A DNA stretch of 64,000 nt, taken from NCBI RefSeq assembly GCF_000411975.1, contig NZ_ASXG01000182.1, forward strand, positions 3,524 through 67,523. The letters run 5' to 3'. Positions 15,161 through 22,819 of the stretch are shown piece by piece; within the stretch, counting starts at the first letter, position 1; every line of letters starts with the position of its first letter. The stretch comes from Amycolatopsis orientalis DSM 43388. GTDB taxonomy: Bacteria > Actinomycetota > Actinomycetes > Mycobacteriales > Pseudonocardiaceae. The notes under the pieces were generated by a model. The model was not told where the DNA came from and made no database searches. It worked only from the letters and a program-made list of their open reading frames with translations. The translations under genes were made by a program, and so were the position numbers.

Positions 15161-16062
15161 GGGCGATCGTTTCCGATCCGTTCGGTCAGCCAGCTGCGCA
15201 GCGACGGCCCGTAATCCGGGTCCTCGAGCGCGAAATCGACGGCGGCGCGCAGGAATCCGCCCGGGTTGCCCAGGTCGTGCCGCCCGCCGCGGTGGACGAC
15301 GATGTGCACGGGGTGCCCTTCCTCGATCAGCAGCGCGACGGCGTCGGTGAGCTGCAGCTCGCCGCCCGCGCCGGGCTTGATCCGGCGCAGCGCGTCGAAA
15401 ATCGCCCGGTCGAGCAGGTACCGCCCGGCCGCGGCGTAGGTCGACGGCGCGTCCTCCGGCTTGGGCTTCTCGACCATGCCGTGGACCTGCTTGACGTCCG
15501 GGTCGTCGGTGTCGGTGACGTCGAAGACGCCGTACGGGGAGATCTGCTCCTTCGGGATGTCGAAGGCGCAGAGCACGCTCCCGCCGTGCTGGGCGCGGAC
15601 AGCCGACATCCGGTCGAGAACCCCGGCGGGCAGCACGAGGTCATCCGGCAGGAGCACGGCGACAGCGGTGTCCTCGTCGGTGAGGTTGGGCTCAGCCTGC
15701 GCGACGGCGTGCCCGAGCCCGAGCGCCTGCTCCTGGATCGCGACCTCGACGTCCAGCAGCTCCGGCCCTCGGCGAACCTTCGCCAGCAGCTCGGTCTTGC
15801 CCTTCTCCTCGAGCGTCTTCTCCAGGTCCGGCTTCGCCTCGAAGTACCGGACGACGCTTTCCTTGTCCGGCGAGGTGACGATCACCAGCCGCTTCGCGCC
15901 CGCACTCGCCGCCTCGGTCGCGACGATCTCGATTCCCGGCGTGTCGACCACCGGCAGCAGCTCTTTGGGCACCGCTTTCGTCGTCGGCAGGAATCGCGTG
16001 CCGAGCCCTGCGGCAGGCACGATGGCGGTTCTGAAGGTCTGGGTGGTTGAGGCGCCCGTCAT
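15157..16062 (-). CDS. galU: UTP-glucose-1-phosphate uridylyltransferase
   Basis: A 301-residue nucleotidyltransferase making UDP-glucose from UTP and glucose-1-phosphate, a precursor for cell-wall and storage glycans. The N-terminus has the signature AIVPAAGLGTRFLPTTKAVPKELLPVV. VAVLLPDDLVL carries the metal-binding Asp pair, VEKPKPEDAPSTYAAAGRYLL the sugar site, and GELQLTDA and HDLGNPGGFL the C-terminal motifs. A much longer frame is open upstream, but ATG at 16062 matches the family start. It has no ribosome site, and a -10-like TAGGCT lies 8 bases before it, so the message is probably leaderless. Equivalent to Rv0993. Confidence 0.95.
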   Translation of the reverse strand: MTGASTTQTFRTAIVPAAGLGTRFLPTTKAVPKELLPVVDTPGIEIVATEAASAGAKRLVIVTSPDKESVVRYFEAKPDLEKTLEEKGKTELLAKVRRGPELLDVEVAIQEQALGLGHAVAQAEPNLTDEDTAVAVLLPDDLVLPAGVLDRMSAVRAQHGGSVLCAFDIPKEQISPYGVFDVTDTDDPDVKQVHGMVEKPKPEDAPSTYAAAGRYLLDRAIFDALRRIKPGAGGELQLTDAVALLIEEGHPVHIVVHRGGRHDLGNPGGFLRAAVDFALEDPDYGPSLRSWLTERIGNDRP

Positions 16063-16070
16063 GGGCGCAA

Positions 16071-16080
16071 AGCCTAACCT
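16071..16080. promoter_or_regulatory. Overlapping divergent -10 elements for galU and cyclo-ligase genes
   Basis: Only 24 bases separate the galU ATG (minus) from the cyclo-ligase ATG (plus). On the plus strand TAACCT (16075-16080) lies 6 bases before ATG 16087. On the minus strand TAGGCT (16076-16071) lies 8 bases before ATG 16062. Both fit TANNNT -10 hexamers of leaderless actinobacterial genes and they share two bases. Confidence 0.6.
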
Positions 16081-16086
16081 GGTCTC

Positions 16087-16686
16087 ATGCACGAGCCGGG
16101 CAATGAGACCCCGAGCAAGGCGGAGTGGCGGACCCGAATCCTTCGCGCCCGCGCCGAACTGCCTCCCGAAGCCCACGCTCGCGAGGCAGCCGCCCTGGCG
16201 ACCGCCGCGTCGTCGATCCAAGCGGAAACGGTGTGCGCGTACCTCCCATTCGGTACCGAGCCCGGACAGATCTCCCTGGTGAACGCCCTGGCCGCGACGG
16301 GCGCTCGCGTCCTGCTGCCAGTCATCCCGGACGCGCCCGGCCCGCTTGACTGGTCCGAGTACACCGGCCCGGACGCCCTGATCCCCGGACGCCTCCGCGG
16401 CGTCCTGGAACCGTCCGGCCCACGCCTGGGCACCGCCGCGGTGACGTCGGCACAGGTGCTGCTGATCCCAGCCTTGGCCGTCGACCGCCACGGCACCCGC
16501 CTCGGCCGCGGAGCCGGCTACTACGACCGCACCCTGGCCGCTGCGCCGGATACCACCCGCGTGGCTGTGGTGCGCGCGGAGGAGGTCGTCGACCACCTCC
16601 CCGCCGAACCCCACGACGTGCCCATGACCGCCGTCCTGACGCCCTCGGGCCTCATCGAGCTGCCCACCGCCGCCGCGACTCGCTGA
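16087..16686 (+). CDS. 5-formyltetrahydrofolate cyclo-ligase
   Basis: A 199-residue enzyme converting 5-formyl-THF to 5,10-methenyl-THF with ATP (one-carbon folate recycling). Marks are the early K-x-EWRTRILRAR, the central YLPFGTEPGQISL and the C-terminal signature RLGRGAGYYDRTLA, followed by E-V-V-D-HLPAEPHDVPM. Equivalent to Rv0992c, and adjacent to galU as in mycobacteria. No ribosome site is seen; the start seems leaderless. Confidence 0.92.
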   Translation: MHEPGNETPSKAEWRTRILRARAELPPEAHAREAAALATAASSIQAETVCAYLPFGTEPGQISLVNALAATGARVLLPVIPDAPGPLDWSEYTGPDALIPGRLRGVLEPSGPRLGTAAVTSAQVLLIPALAVDRHGTRLGRGAGYYDRTLAAAPDTTRVAVVRAEEVVDHLPAEPHDVPMTAVLTPSGLIELPTAAATR

Positions 16687-16693
16687 GGAGTGG

Positions 16694-16909
16694 TCAAGAC
16701 CACTCGATGGGCTCGCCGTAGCCGGTGCGGTCGCCCCAACCGGATGTCCGCCGCCAGCGCCCGCCCGGCCGGTCGGAGGCACCCACCACCGCCGCCTGGT
16801 CGGGTGCCGTGGCCATCCCGCCGTCCGAACCGAAGGCCCGAGCGTCCGCCCTGGAGCCCAGAGAGCCCCAGTCTCGAGCGGTCCGCAACAGGTGCGCCAC
16901 CTGCCCCAA
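16694..16909 (-). CDS. Possible small protein or gene remnant
   Basis: A 71-residue frame, basic and Gly/Arg-rich (ARDWGSLGSRADARAFGSDG, then RRTSGWGDRTGYGEPIEWS). The composition looks more like a coded protein than antisense noise. However, the only in-frame starts are TTG/GTG without a clear ribosome site, and a stop lies nine codons further up. It could be the 3' remnant of a longer gene. It converges on the cyclo-ligase gene with 7 bases between stops. I do not recognise it. Confidence 0.3.
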   Translation of the reverse strand: MGQVAHLLRTARDWGSLGSRADARAFGSDGGMATAPDQAAVVGASDRPGGRWRRTSGWGDRTGYGEPIEWS

Positions 16910-17257
16910 CTGACGCCCGCGCCCGCACTCGTACTGCTAGCTCCAAGCCGCGCGCGGACGCCCACCGTCACCGAGCACCTGGCCGAACATTCCGGAACGA
17001 ATCACCCAAAAACGCGCGCCCGACAGGCCGCTCGCACATCCGCCGAACCCAGCACAGCCAGGCCCTTCCACGGACGCTGCCCAGGCCCGCCAAGCCAGCC
17101 GCCGACAGCCCGCCCGACCGGACTAGTCGCAGTCCAGCCACCCGGCAGCCTCGCCCGCGACACCCTGACCAGCACTAACCCGCCTCTGCCCCCTCCCGCC
17201 GCCGCAGTGTGAGCAAGGGGTAATTGCGCTGAGGGAATGCCGTCCAGCACAATTGGG
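16910..17257. other. Gene-free stretch before the CIRCE element
   Basis: No convincing gene, repeat or RNA is visible here. The sequence is unusually C-rich on the plus strand, and the open frames through it have Pro/Ala/Arg-biased composition typical of shadows. The last 50 bases become AT-richer and lead into the CIRCE element. Confidence 0.6.
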
Positions 17258-17284
17258 TTAGCACTCTTGTAGGTCGAGTGCCAG
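17258..17284. promoter_or_regulatory. CIRCE element (HrcA operator)
   Basis: TTAGCACTC (17258-17266), nine bases, then GAGTGCCAG (17276-17284). The left arm matches the CIRCE consensus exactly and the right arm differs at two of nine positions; the nine-base spacer is canonical. CIRCE is bound by the heat-shock repressor HrcA. It lies just upstream of the FmdB/Ruc-like gene. Confidence 0.85.
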
Positions 17285-17301
17285 TGCATGAAGGAGCTTC
17301 A

Positions 17302-17631
17302 GTGCCCACGTACCAGTACGCCTGCAAGGAATGTGACCACCGCTTCGAAGCGGTGCAGTCCTTCTCCGACCCCAGCCTGACCGTCTGCCCGCAGTGCTCC
17401 GGCGCGCTGCGGAAGGTCTTCAGTTCGGTCGGCGTGGTCTTCAAGGGCAGCGGGTTCTACCGCACGGATTCGCGTGATTCGAGCAAGTCGAGCACCTCCG
17501 CGGCCCCGGCCAAGACCGAGAGCGCCAAGTCCGACTCGTCGTCCACCACCTCCTCTTCGTCGACGTCTTCTTCGTCCTCGAACACATCCTCCACGACGAG
17601 CACGACGAAAACGGCTTCCGCGTCCTCCTGA
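17302..17631 (+). CDS. ruc: FmdB/Ruc-type redox-regulated chaperone with zinc ribbon
   Basis: A 109-residue protein. Residues 1-55 form an FmdB-type zinc ribbon with two CX2C pairs (ACKECDHRF and VCPQCSGAL). Residues 60-109 are a Ser/Thr-rich disordered tail. This matches M. tuberculosis Rv0991c (Ruc), described as a chaperone switched on by oxidation of its zinc cysteines and co-regulated with Hsp60/Hsp70, in the same gene neighbourhood. GTG at 17302 follows GAAGGAG. The CIRCE element 18 bases upstream predicts heat-shock control through HrcA. The tail here is far more Ser-rich than needed for a linker. Confidence 0.8.
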   Translation: MPTYQYACKECDHRFEAVQSFSDPSLTVCPQCSGALRKVFSSVGVVFKGSGFYRTDSRDSSKSSTSAAPAKTESAKSDSSSTTSSSSTSSSSSNTSSTTSTTKTASASS

Positions 17632-17639
17632 GCCCCGAG

Positions 17640-17666
17640 TTATCCACAAGGGGCCAGTTGTCCACA
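17640..17666 (+). promoter_or_regulatory. Pair of DnaA-box-like sequences
   Basis: TTATCCACA (17640-17648) and TTGTCCACA (17658-17666) lie in the same orientation 18 bases apart, between the Ruc-like gene and the SAF-domain gene. The first equals the E. coli consensus and the second the form preferred in streptomycetes. Binding is not shown. Confidence 0.6.
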
Positions 17667-17760
17667 GGTTCGCGAATCGGCTCTTCCGGCCGGTTCGCGA
17701 CGTCCTTAACGTCGGATTCGTGCGGCATCCCGCCGTACCGGAACCGACGAGGGGACAACC

Positions 17761-18420
17761 GTGAACACCTTGCTCAGCCGCCTTCCCGCGCTGCCTGACG
17801 TCCGTCTGCCGCGCGGGCGGCGAGCCCGGATGCTCCGCCGGTGTCTCGCGGCGGCCCTGCTCCTGGCCGGCCTGCTCGTCCTGTTCCTCCCGCCCTCCGC
17901 ACGGGGCGCACCCGCCACCTCGACGGTGGTCTCCGCTCGCGATCTGCCCGCGGGCTCGGTCCTGCGCGCTGCTGACGTGCGGACAATCGCACTGCCCGAC
18001 AACCTCCGCCCGTCCGGCGCGCTTTCCGCGACCGACGCGGTTGTAGGCCGTCTTCTCTCCGGCGCGGCCCGGGCTGGCGAACCCATCACCGACGTCCGGC
18101 TCCTTGGCAACAGCCTCCCCGTAACGGGTGAACCCGGCGCGGTCACCGTCGCCGTCCGGCTCGCGGACGCGGCCGTCGCCGAGTTGCTCCAGCCGGGCCA
18201 GCGCGTCGACGTCGTCGCGGGCGCGGATACCACAAAAACCGCCTCTGTGCTGGCCAGCGGGGCCACGGTGGTCACCGTCCGGCGTTCCGACGACGTCGGG
18301 AATCACGCCCTGGGCCCGCCGCAGAAGGGTCCGCTGGTCCTGCTCGCGCTCCCGATGGGGGTTGCCACGCAGGTCGCTGCTTCCTCGCTCGAACGACCGG
18401 TAACGGTTACTCTCCGCTAA
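17761..18420 (+). CDS. SAF-domain membrane-anchored protein (CpaB/RcpC-like)
   Basis: A 219-residue protein. A basic N-terminus is followed by one membrane helix (about residues 30-48, AAALLLAGLLVLFLPP), then a SAF domain (STVVSARDLPAGSVLRAADVR) and a second beta-rich part (GQRVDVVAGADTTKTASVLASGA). SAF proteins of this size resemble the periplasmic pilus assembly factor CpaB. No tad/flp genes are near, so its job here is unknown. GTG start with GAGGGGA upstream. It lies between Ruc and mscL, as a similar gene does in other actinobacteria. Confidence 0.75.
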   Translation: MNTLLSRLPALPDVRLPRGRRARMLRRCLAAALLLAGLLVLFLPPSARGAPATSTVVSARDLPAGSVLRAADVRTIALPDNLRPSGALSATDAVVGRLLSGAARAGEPITDVRLLGNSLPVTGEPGAVTVAVRLADAAVAELLQPGQRVDVVAGADTTKTASVLASGATVVTVRRSDDVGNHALGPPQKGPLVLLALPMGVATQVAASSLERPVTVTLR

Positions 18421-18494
18421 CCCGACCCTGTTCCGACGGGCGACGGCTGTCCGAAGACGGCCAGATGCCTGTCCCGAATCCCCTGGGAGCAGCA

Positions 18495-18920
18495 GTGCTG
18501 AAAGGTTTCAAGGACTTTCTGATGCGCGGCAACGTCGTCGACCTCGCGGTCGCCGTCGTGGTGGGAGCCGCGTTCACCGCGATCGTCACCGCCTTCACCA
18601 ACGGCCTCATCAAGCCGCTGATCAACGCCCTCGGCGGTTCGAACGCGGGGAAGGGCCTCGGCTTCAACGTCCTGCGCAACAACGACTCGACCTTCATGGA
18701 CTTCGGCAGCGTGATCAACGCGGCGATCAACTTCGTGATCGTCGCCGCGATCGTCTACTTCCTGATCGTCCTGCCGGTCAAGCACCTGCAGGAGCGGCGC
18801 AAGCGCGGCCAGGAGCCCGGCCCGGCCGAGCCCACCGACGTCGAGCTGCTCACCGAAATCCGCGACCTGCTGCGCGCGCAGCAGGGCAACGGCGAAGGCC
18901 CCTCGCGCCACAGCAGCTGA
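18495..18920 (+). CDS. mscL: Large-conductance mechanosensitive channel
   Basis: A 141-residue homopentameric tension-gated channel of the plasma membrane that releases solutes on hypo-osmotic shock. The start MLKGFKDFLMRGNVVDLAVA is the family N-terminus with the TM1 pore region (VVVGAAFTAIV). TM2 (INFVIVAAIVYFLIVLPV) and the C-terminal helical bundle (LLTEIRDLLRAQ) follow. GTG at 18495 with GGGAG upstream fits better than ATG at 18465. Equivalent to Rv0985c. Confidence 0.95.
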   Translation: MLKGFKDFLMRGNVVDLAVAVVVGAAFTAIVTAFTNGLIKPLINALGGSNAGKGLGFNVLRNNDSTFMDFGSVINAAINFVIVAAIVYFLIVLPVKHLQERRKRGQEPGPAEPTDVELLTEIRDLLRAQQGNGEGPSRHSS

Positions 18921-18925
18921 GGGGG

Positions 18926-19129
18926 TCACCGATCGTGATGCGGGGGCCGGTTCTCGAGATACCACGAATCCGGAGTGGTCTCCGGGCCCCGGCCCCGCTC
19001 ATCGGACGTGGTCTCCGGCAGCACGTCGCCGAAGACCTCGTCGACCCGGCGGCGGCGCTGGGCCTCGGTCACGCGGGGGCGTCGTTCCTCGTCCGGCATG
19101 GGTCCATCGTCCCACCTGTTGTTTGACAA
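18926..19129 (-). CDS. Small conserved actinobacterial hypothetical protein
   Basis: A 67-residue, highly charged, probably disordered protein (PRVTEAQRRRRVDEVFGDVLPE, ending SWYLENRPPHHDR). It is not assigned a function but its composition and C-terminal tryptophan-tyrosine tail look conserved and coded. The start could be TTG at 19129 or ATG at 19099. It lies between mscL (convergent) and moaB2. Confidence 0.55.
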   Translation of the reverse strand: MSNNRWDDGPMPDEERRPRVTEAQRRRRVDEVFGDVLPETTSDERGRGPETTPDSWYLENRPPHHDR

Positions 19130-19163
19130 GTGCAGAGAGACATCCGCCGCACAACGGCCGGGC

Positions 19164-19664
19164 TCAGACCTCTTCGAGGCCGGAGAGCTCGTCGATGACG
19201 TGCGGGACCAGCGAGGAGAGGGTGGCCATGCCGTCGCGCACCGCCGCGCGCGAACCGGCCAGGTTGACCACCAGCGTGCTGCCCGAAACTCCGGCCAGGC
19301 CGCGGGAGATCCCGGCGTCGACCGCGCCCGCGGCCAGCCCCGAGGCGCGCAGGGCCTCGCCGATGCCCGGAATCGGGCGGTCGAGCACGCCGGCGGTCGC
19401 GTCCGGCGTGCGGTCGCGCGGCGATACTCCGGTGCCGCCGACCGTGATCACCAGGTCCGCCCCGCCGATCACCGCGGTGTTGAGCGCGTTGCGGATGGCC
19501 GCGGTCTCGGCCTCGACCACCACGACGCCGTCGACGATGAACCCGGCTTCCTCAAGCAGCTCGGTGACGAGCGGCCCGGAGGTGTCCTCGTGCTCCCCGT
19601 GCGCGACCCGGTCGTCCACAATCACCACGAGTGCCCGGCCCAGCCGCTGTGCGCTCCGTTCCAT
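19164..19664 (-). CDS. moaB2: MoaB/Mog-type molybdenum cofactor protein
   Basis: A 166-residue protein of the MogA/MoaB family that adenylylates molybdopterin before molybdate insertion. Marks are LVVIVDDRVAHGEHEDTSGPLV, DLVITVGGTGVSPRDRTPDA with the GGTG substrate loop, and SGSTLVVNLAGSRAAVRDG. ATG at 19664 is chosen although the frame is open further. Equivalent to Rv0984. It belongs functionally with glp/moeA nearby and the molybdopterin oxidoreductase at 27024. Confidence 0.88.
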   Translation of the reverse strand: MERSAQRLGRALVVIVDDRVAHGEHEDTSGPLVTELLEEAGFIVDGVVVVEAETAAIRNALNTAVIGGADLVITVGGTGVSPRDRTPDATAGVLDRPIPGIGEALRASGLAAGAVDAGISRGLAGVSGSTLVVNLAGSRAAVRDGMATLSSLVPHVIDELSGLEEV

Positions 19665-19774
19665 GCCGACACCGTATCCGGTTCCAGGCCCGCTCCGCCG
19701 CCACGGGCCCGGTGATTTCTGACGATTCGGTGACGTGGTCGGCGCAGGCCGCGCGCACCCTGGCGCGGTCGGCC

Positions 19775-19780
19775 TACCGT
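19775..19780 (+). promoter_or_regulatory. -10 element TACCGT of leaderless epimerase gene
   Basis: TACCGT ends seven bases before the GTG at 19788, with no ribosome site between them. The same hexamer stands at the same distance before the GT2 gene (25061-25066) and, on the minus strand, six bases before the Lrp gene ATG at 41257. Confidence 0.45.
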
Positions 19781-19787
19781 CGGCGAG

Positions 19788-20846
19788 GTGCGAGTGCTCC
19801 TCACCGGCGGCGCCGGATTCATCGGGTCCCGGATCGCTGACCAGCTGGCCGATGACGGCGACGAGGTCGTCGTGCTGGACAACCTGCTGTCCACCGCGCA
19901 CGGCTCCACCACGCCGCCCGAATACACCCGGCGGCACCGCTTCCTGCGCGGTGATGTCACCGACACCGAGATCGTCGCTGAACTGCTCGACGGCGTCGAC
20001 GCGGTCTGCCACCAGGCCGCGGTGGTCGGGCACGGCGTCGATCCCTCCGACGCACCCTCATACGCGCTGAACAACGACTACGGCACCGCCGTGCTGTTAG
20101 CCGCGATGCACGCGGCGAAGGTGCGCAAGCTCGTGCTCGCCTCGTCGATGGTGGTCTACGGCGAGGGCCGCTACGCATGCGCGGAACACGGCGTCGTTGC
20201 TCCCTCGCCTCGCCGGCAGTCCGATGTGGACGCCGGACGATTCGAACCGGCTTGCCCGCGCTGCGGTGCCGAGTTGGGCTGGCGACTCGTGCCCGAAAAC
20301 GCGCCGCTGTTGCCTCGAAGCACCTACGCGGCAACAAAACTGGCCCAAGAGCATCTCGCGGGCGCGTGGGCACGGCAAACCGGCGGCACGGTCTGGGCGT
20401 TGCGGTACCACAACGTCTACGGCCCGCGGATGCCGCAGAACACGCCGTATGCGGGCGTGGCATCGCTGTTCCGTTCAGCGTTGGAACGCGGCGAAGCGCC
20501 GACCGTGCTGGAAGACGGGCGACAGCAACGGGATTTCGTGCACGTGGACGACGTGGCCCGAGCGAACGTCCTCGCGCTCCGGAGCGACGGTCCCGAAGCC
20601 GAGATCACGCCGCTGAACGTCTGCTCCGGACAGCCGCACAGCGTCGGCGACCTGGCCCGGGAACTTGCCCGTGCCTGCGGCGGGCCGGAGCCGCGGATCG
20701 TCGGCGGCGCTCGGCCGGCCGATGTCCGGCACGTGGTGGCCGATCCGGCTCGGGCGCGGGAGTTGCTCGGGTTCAATGCGGAAACGTCCTTCGCGGAAGG
20801 CATCGCCGCGTTCGCCACTGCGGAACTGCGCGCCCCGGTCACCTGA
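19788..20846 (+). CDS. NAD-dependent sugar epimerase/dehydratase family protein
   Basis: A 352-residue extended short-chain dehydrogenase acting on a nucleotide sugar. The NAD site is LLTGGAGFIGSRIADQL, the catalytic part SSMVVYGEG and S-TYAATKLAQE (Tyr-x3-Lys), then ALRYHNVYGPRMP and RDFVHVDDVARAN. A distinctive insert at about 125-160 carries four cysteine/histidine-type residues (YACAEHG, then CPRCGAELGW), like a small zinc ribbon. This insert is seen in a subgroup of actinobacterial UDP-glucose 4-epimerase-like enzymes. Substrate cannot be told from sequence. GTG start seems leaderless. Confidence 0.85.
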   Translation: MRVLLTGGAGFIGSRIADQLADDGDEVVVLDNLLSTAHGSTTPPEYTRRHRFLRGDVTDTEIVAELLDGVDAVCHQAAVVGHGVDPSDAPSYALNNDYGTAVLLAAMHAAKVRKLVLASSMVVYGEGRYACAEHGVVAPSPRRQSDVDAGRFEPACPRCGAELGWRLVPENAPLLPRSTYAATKLAQEHLAGAWARQTGGTVWALRYHNVYGPRMPQNTPYAGVASLFRSALERGEAPTVLEDGRQQRDFVHVDDVARANVLALRSDGPEAEITPLNVCSGQPHSVGDLARELARACGGPEPRIVGGARPADVRHVVADPARARELLGFNAETSFAEGIAAFATAELRAPVT

Positions 20847-20869
20847 TGAGGTGAAGATCACGTTCCGGA

Positions 20870-21751
20870 ATGAATTGGCCGTACCGGATCTTGATGCTGG
20901 GCATGCGTTCCATCGTGGTGGGGGACATCGAGATCCACGCGCTGACCGACGGACGGCTGCAGCTGCCGTCGTCGTTCTTCCCGGGACTCCAGGGCAAGCG
21001 CTCGGCCCCGAGCACTGTGCCCGTGGTCATCGGCGCGTTCCTGATCCGAACGGGTAACCGCACGGTGCTGGTCGACGCTGGGTTCGGTCCGCGTCGGGCC
21101 GGCGAGCCGCATCTGCCGCAGCACTCGAAAGAGCAGTTGCACCCGGTGGTCAGCGCCGCTGAACCGGACCACACCGGCGGGTTGCCCGCAGCGCTCGCCG
21201 AGGCCGGGGTCGACAGCGAAGACATCGACACCGTCGTACTGACACATCTGCACGCCGACCACATCGGCTGGGTCGCGCCGAACGGCGAGCCGTACTTTCC
21301 GAATGCCGAAGTGCGGTACGGCGCACCGGACTGGGCGGCATTCGTCGAACCGGCCGGGCGGCACGACCGCGGCCGTGTCGCGCTGGAAGCCCTTCGTGCA
21401 CAGGGCAAACTGCGTCCGCTCGTTGACGGCGAGCCGGTCGCTCCCGGGGTCACCGTCCGGCACGCACCCGGGCACACGCCAGGGCATTACGTACTGGAAG
21501 TCGCGGATCAGGACCGTCGCGCCGTCCTGGTCGGCGACGTCTTCCAGATCCCGGAGCAGCTGACTGATCCGACGATCGGCGCGGCGTCCGACGTCGATCC
21601 CGGGCAAGCGGAGCGGACCCGCCGCCGCTGGCTCGGCGAGGTGGTCGGCACCGGCGCGATCGTCGCGGCAGCGCATTTCCCGGAGGAGCCGTTCTTCCGG
21701 ATCGCGGCCGACCACACCGTGGAGCCGGTCTCGGCGGTTGCCGCGTCCTGA
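20870..21751 (+). CDS. MBL-fold metallo-hydrolase
   Basis: A 293-residue metallo-beta-lactamase-fold hydrolase with the di-metal motif THLHADHIGW, a downstream HAPGHTPGHY histidine and VGDVFQ aspartate. The family covers lactonases and thioester hydrolases, and the substrate is unknown. The ATG at 20870 lacks a good ribosome site; ATG at 20903 (MRSIVVGDIEIHALTDG) fits the usual family N-terminus and may be the true start. It follows the epimerase on the same strand and faces the histidine kinase gene end-to-end. Confidence 0.82.
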   Translation: MNWPYRILMLGMRSIVVGDIEIHALTDGRLQLPSSFFPGLQGKRSAPSTVPVVIGAFLIRTGNRTVLVDAGFGPRRAGEPHLPQHSKEQLHPVVSAAEPDHTGGLPAALAEAGVDSEDIDTVVLTHLHADHIGWVAPNGEPYFPNAEVRYGAPDWAAFVEPAGRHDRGRVALEALRAQGKLRPLVDGEPVAPGVTVRHAPGHTPGHYVLEVADQDRRAVLVGDVFQIPEQLTDPTIGAASDVDPGQAERTRRRWLGEVVGTGAIVAAAHFPEEPFFRIAADHTVEPVSAVAAS

Positions 21752-21769
21752 CCGTCCACAACAGACGGT

Positions 21770-22819
21770 TCAGGACGCCGCCAGCGGCAACCGCACCTCG
21801 AAGCGGCATCCTGGGCCGTGGTTTCGCACGCCGATCCGTCCCCGGTGTGCTTCCACCAGGCCCTTCGCGATCGCCAGGCCCAGCCCGCCGCCACTGGTAG
21901 TGCCGCTGCGGTCGGGGGTGCGAGCTTGCGTGCCGCGGAAAGCGACGTCGAAGACCCGGCCGATCTCGTCGTCCGGAATCCCGCCGCAGCCGTCGTCCAC
22001 CGCCAGCAGTGCCTGGTCGCCGTCGATGCCGATCTGCACGGCGACCGTGCCGTCCGGCGGAGTGTGCCGGATGGCATTGGAGACCAGGTTCCGCACGATC
22101 CGCGCCAGCTCCGGATCGCTGCCGGACACCACCGGCCACGCCGACGCGTTTTCCAGCACCCGCACGCGTTTGCGGTCAGCTACCGGTGCCTGCGCGGCGA
22201 CCGCGTCGCTCACCACGTCGCGCAGCGGCACCGCCGACATGCTCAGTTCGAGTGCTCCCGCAGTGATCCGGGACAGCTCGAACAAGTCGCCCACCATGCC
22301 GGACAGTCGCGTGGTCTCGCCGCTGATGCGCTCGGCGTAGTCGGCCACTTCGGCGCGTTCCGAAACCACGCCGTCCGCCAGTGCCTCCGCCATCGCCTGG
22401 ATCCCGGCGAGCGGACTGCGAAGGTCGTGGCTGATCCACGCGACCAACTCGCGACGCGACGCCTCCGCCGCGCGTTCGCGTTCCCGTGCCTCGCGTTCCC
22501 ACACACTGCGTCGCGCGATGACCCGGCCCAGCACCATCGCCGCGGGAACCGCCACCAGCGCCACGAGCAGGCATACGAGCAGTTCGGTGGTCAGCGCCTC
22601 AGTGAACATGAAGCCGCTCACGCCGAGGATCCCGACCAGCATCGCGGCGACCGGCGTCAGCACGAGCGTGGTCATCGTGGTGGCCAGCGACCGGTGCCGC
22701 AGGAGGTAAAGCGCGAGCCCGCCCAGCGCCGCCACCGGCAACGCGAACATCAAAGCGAGCGGCAGGATGTGCAGGACGTGGACGAACAGGTCCCACGCCG
22801 ACTCGCCCGACCCGATCAC
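21770..22819 (-). CDS. Sensor histidine kinase
   Basis: A 349-residue membrane kinase. An N-terminal region of three or four membrane helices (about 8-100) with almost no external sensor loop comes first. A linker, the dimerisation domain with phospho-acceptor His near 128 (AWISHDLRSPLAGIQ) and the ATPase domain (N box IVRNLVSNAIRHTPPDG, G1 DDGCGGIPDDE, G2 GGGLGLAIAKGL) follow. GTG at 22819 overlaps the response regulator stop (GTGA). The lack of a sensor loop suggests detection within the membrane or by a partner protein. The adjacent polytopic protein and the divergent glycosyltransferase operon are possible targets. Confidence 0.88.
   Translation of the reverse strand: MIGSGESAWDLFVHVLHILPLALMFALPVAALGGLALYLLRHRSLATTMTTLVLTPVAAMLVGILGVSGFMFTEALTTELLVCLLVALVAVPAAMVLGRVIARRSVWEREARERERAAEASRRELVAWISHDLRSPLAGIQAMAEALADGVVSERAEVADYAERISGETTRLSGMVGDLFELSRITAGALELSMSAVPLRDVVSDAVAAQAPVADRKRVRVLENASAWPVVSGSDPELARIVRNLVSNAIRHTPPDGTVAVQIGIDGDQALLAVDDGCGGIPDDEIGRVFDVAFRGTQARTPDRSGTTSGGGLGLAIAKGLVEAHRGRIGVRNHGPGCRFEVRLPLAAS

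Noticed and set aside
16690..17212. Several overlapping plus-strand frames after the cyclo-ligase gene
   Set aside because: All are Pro/Ala/Arg/Thr-biased without starts or homology; only the minus-strand remnant is kept, at low confidence.
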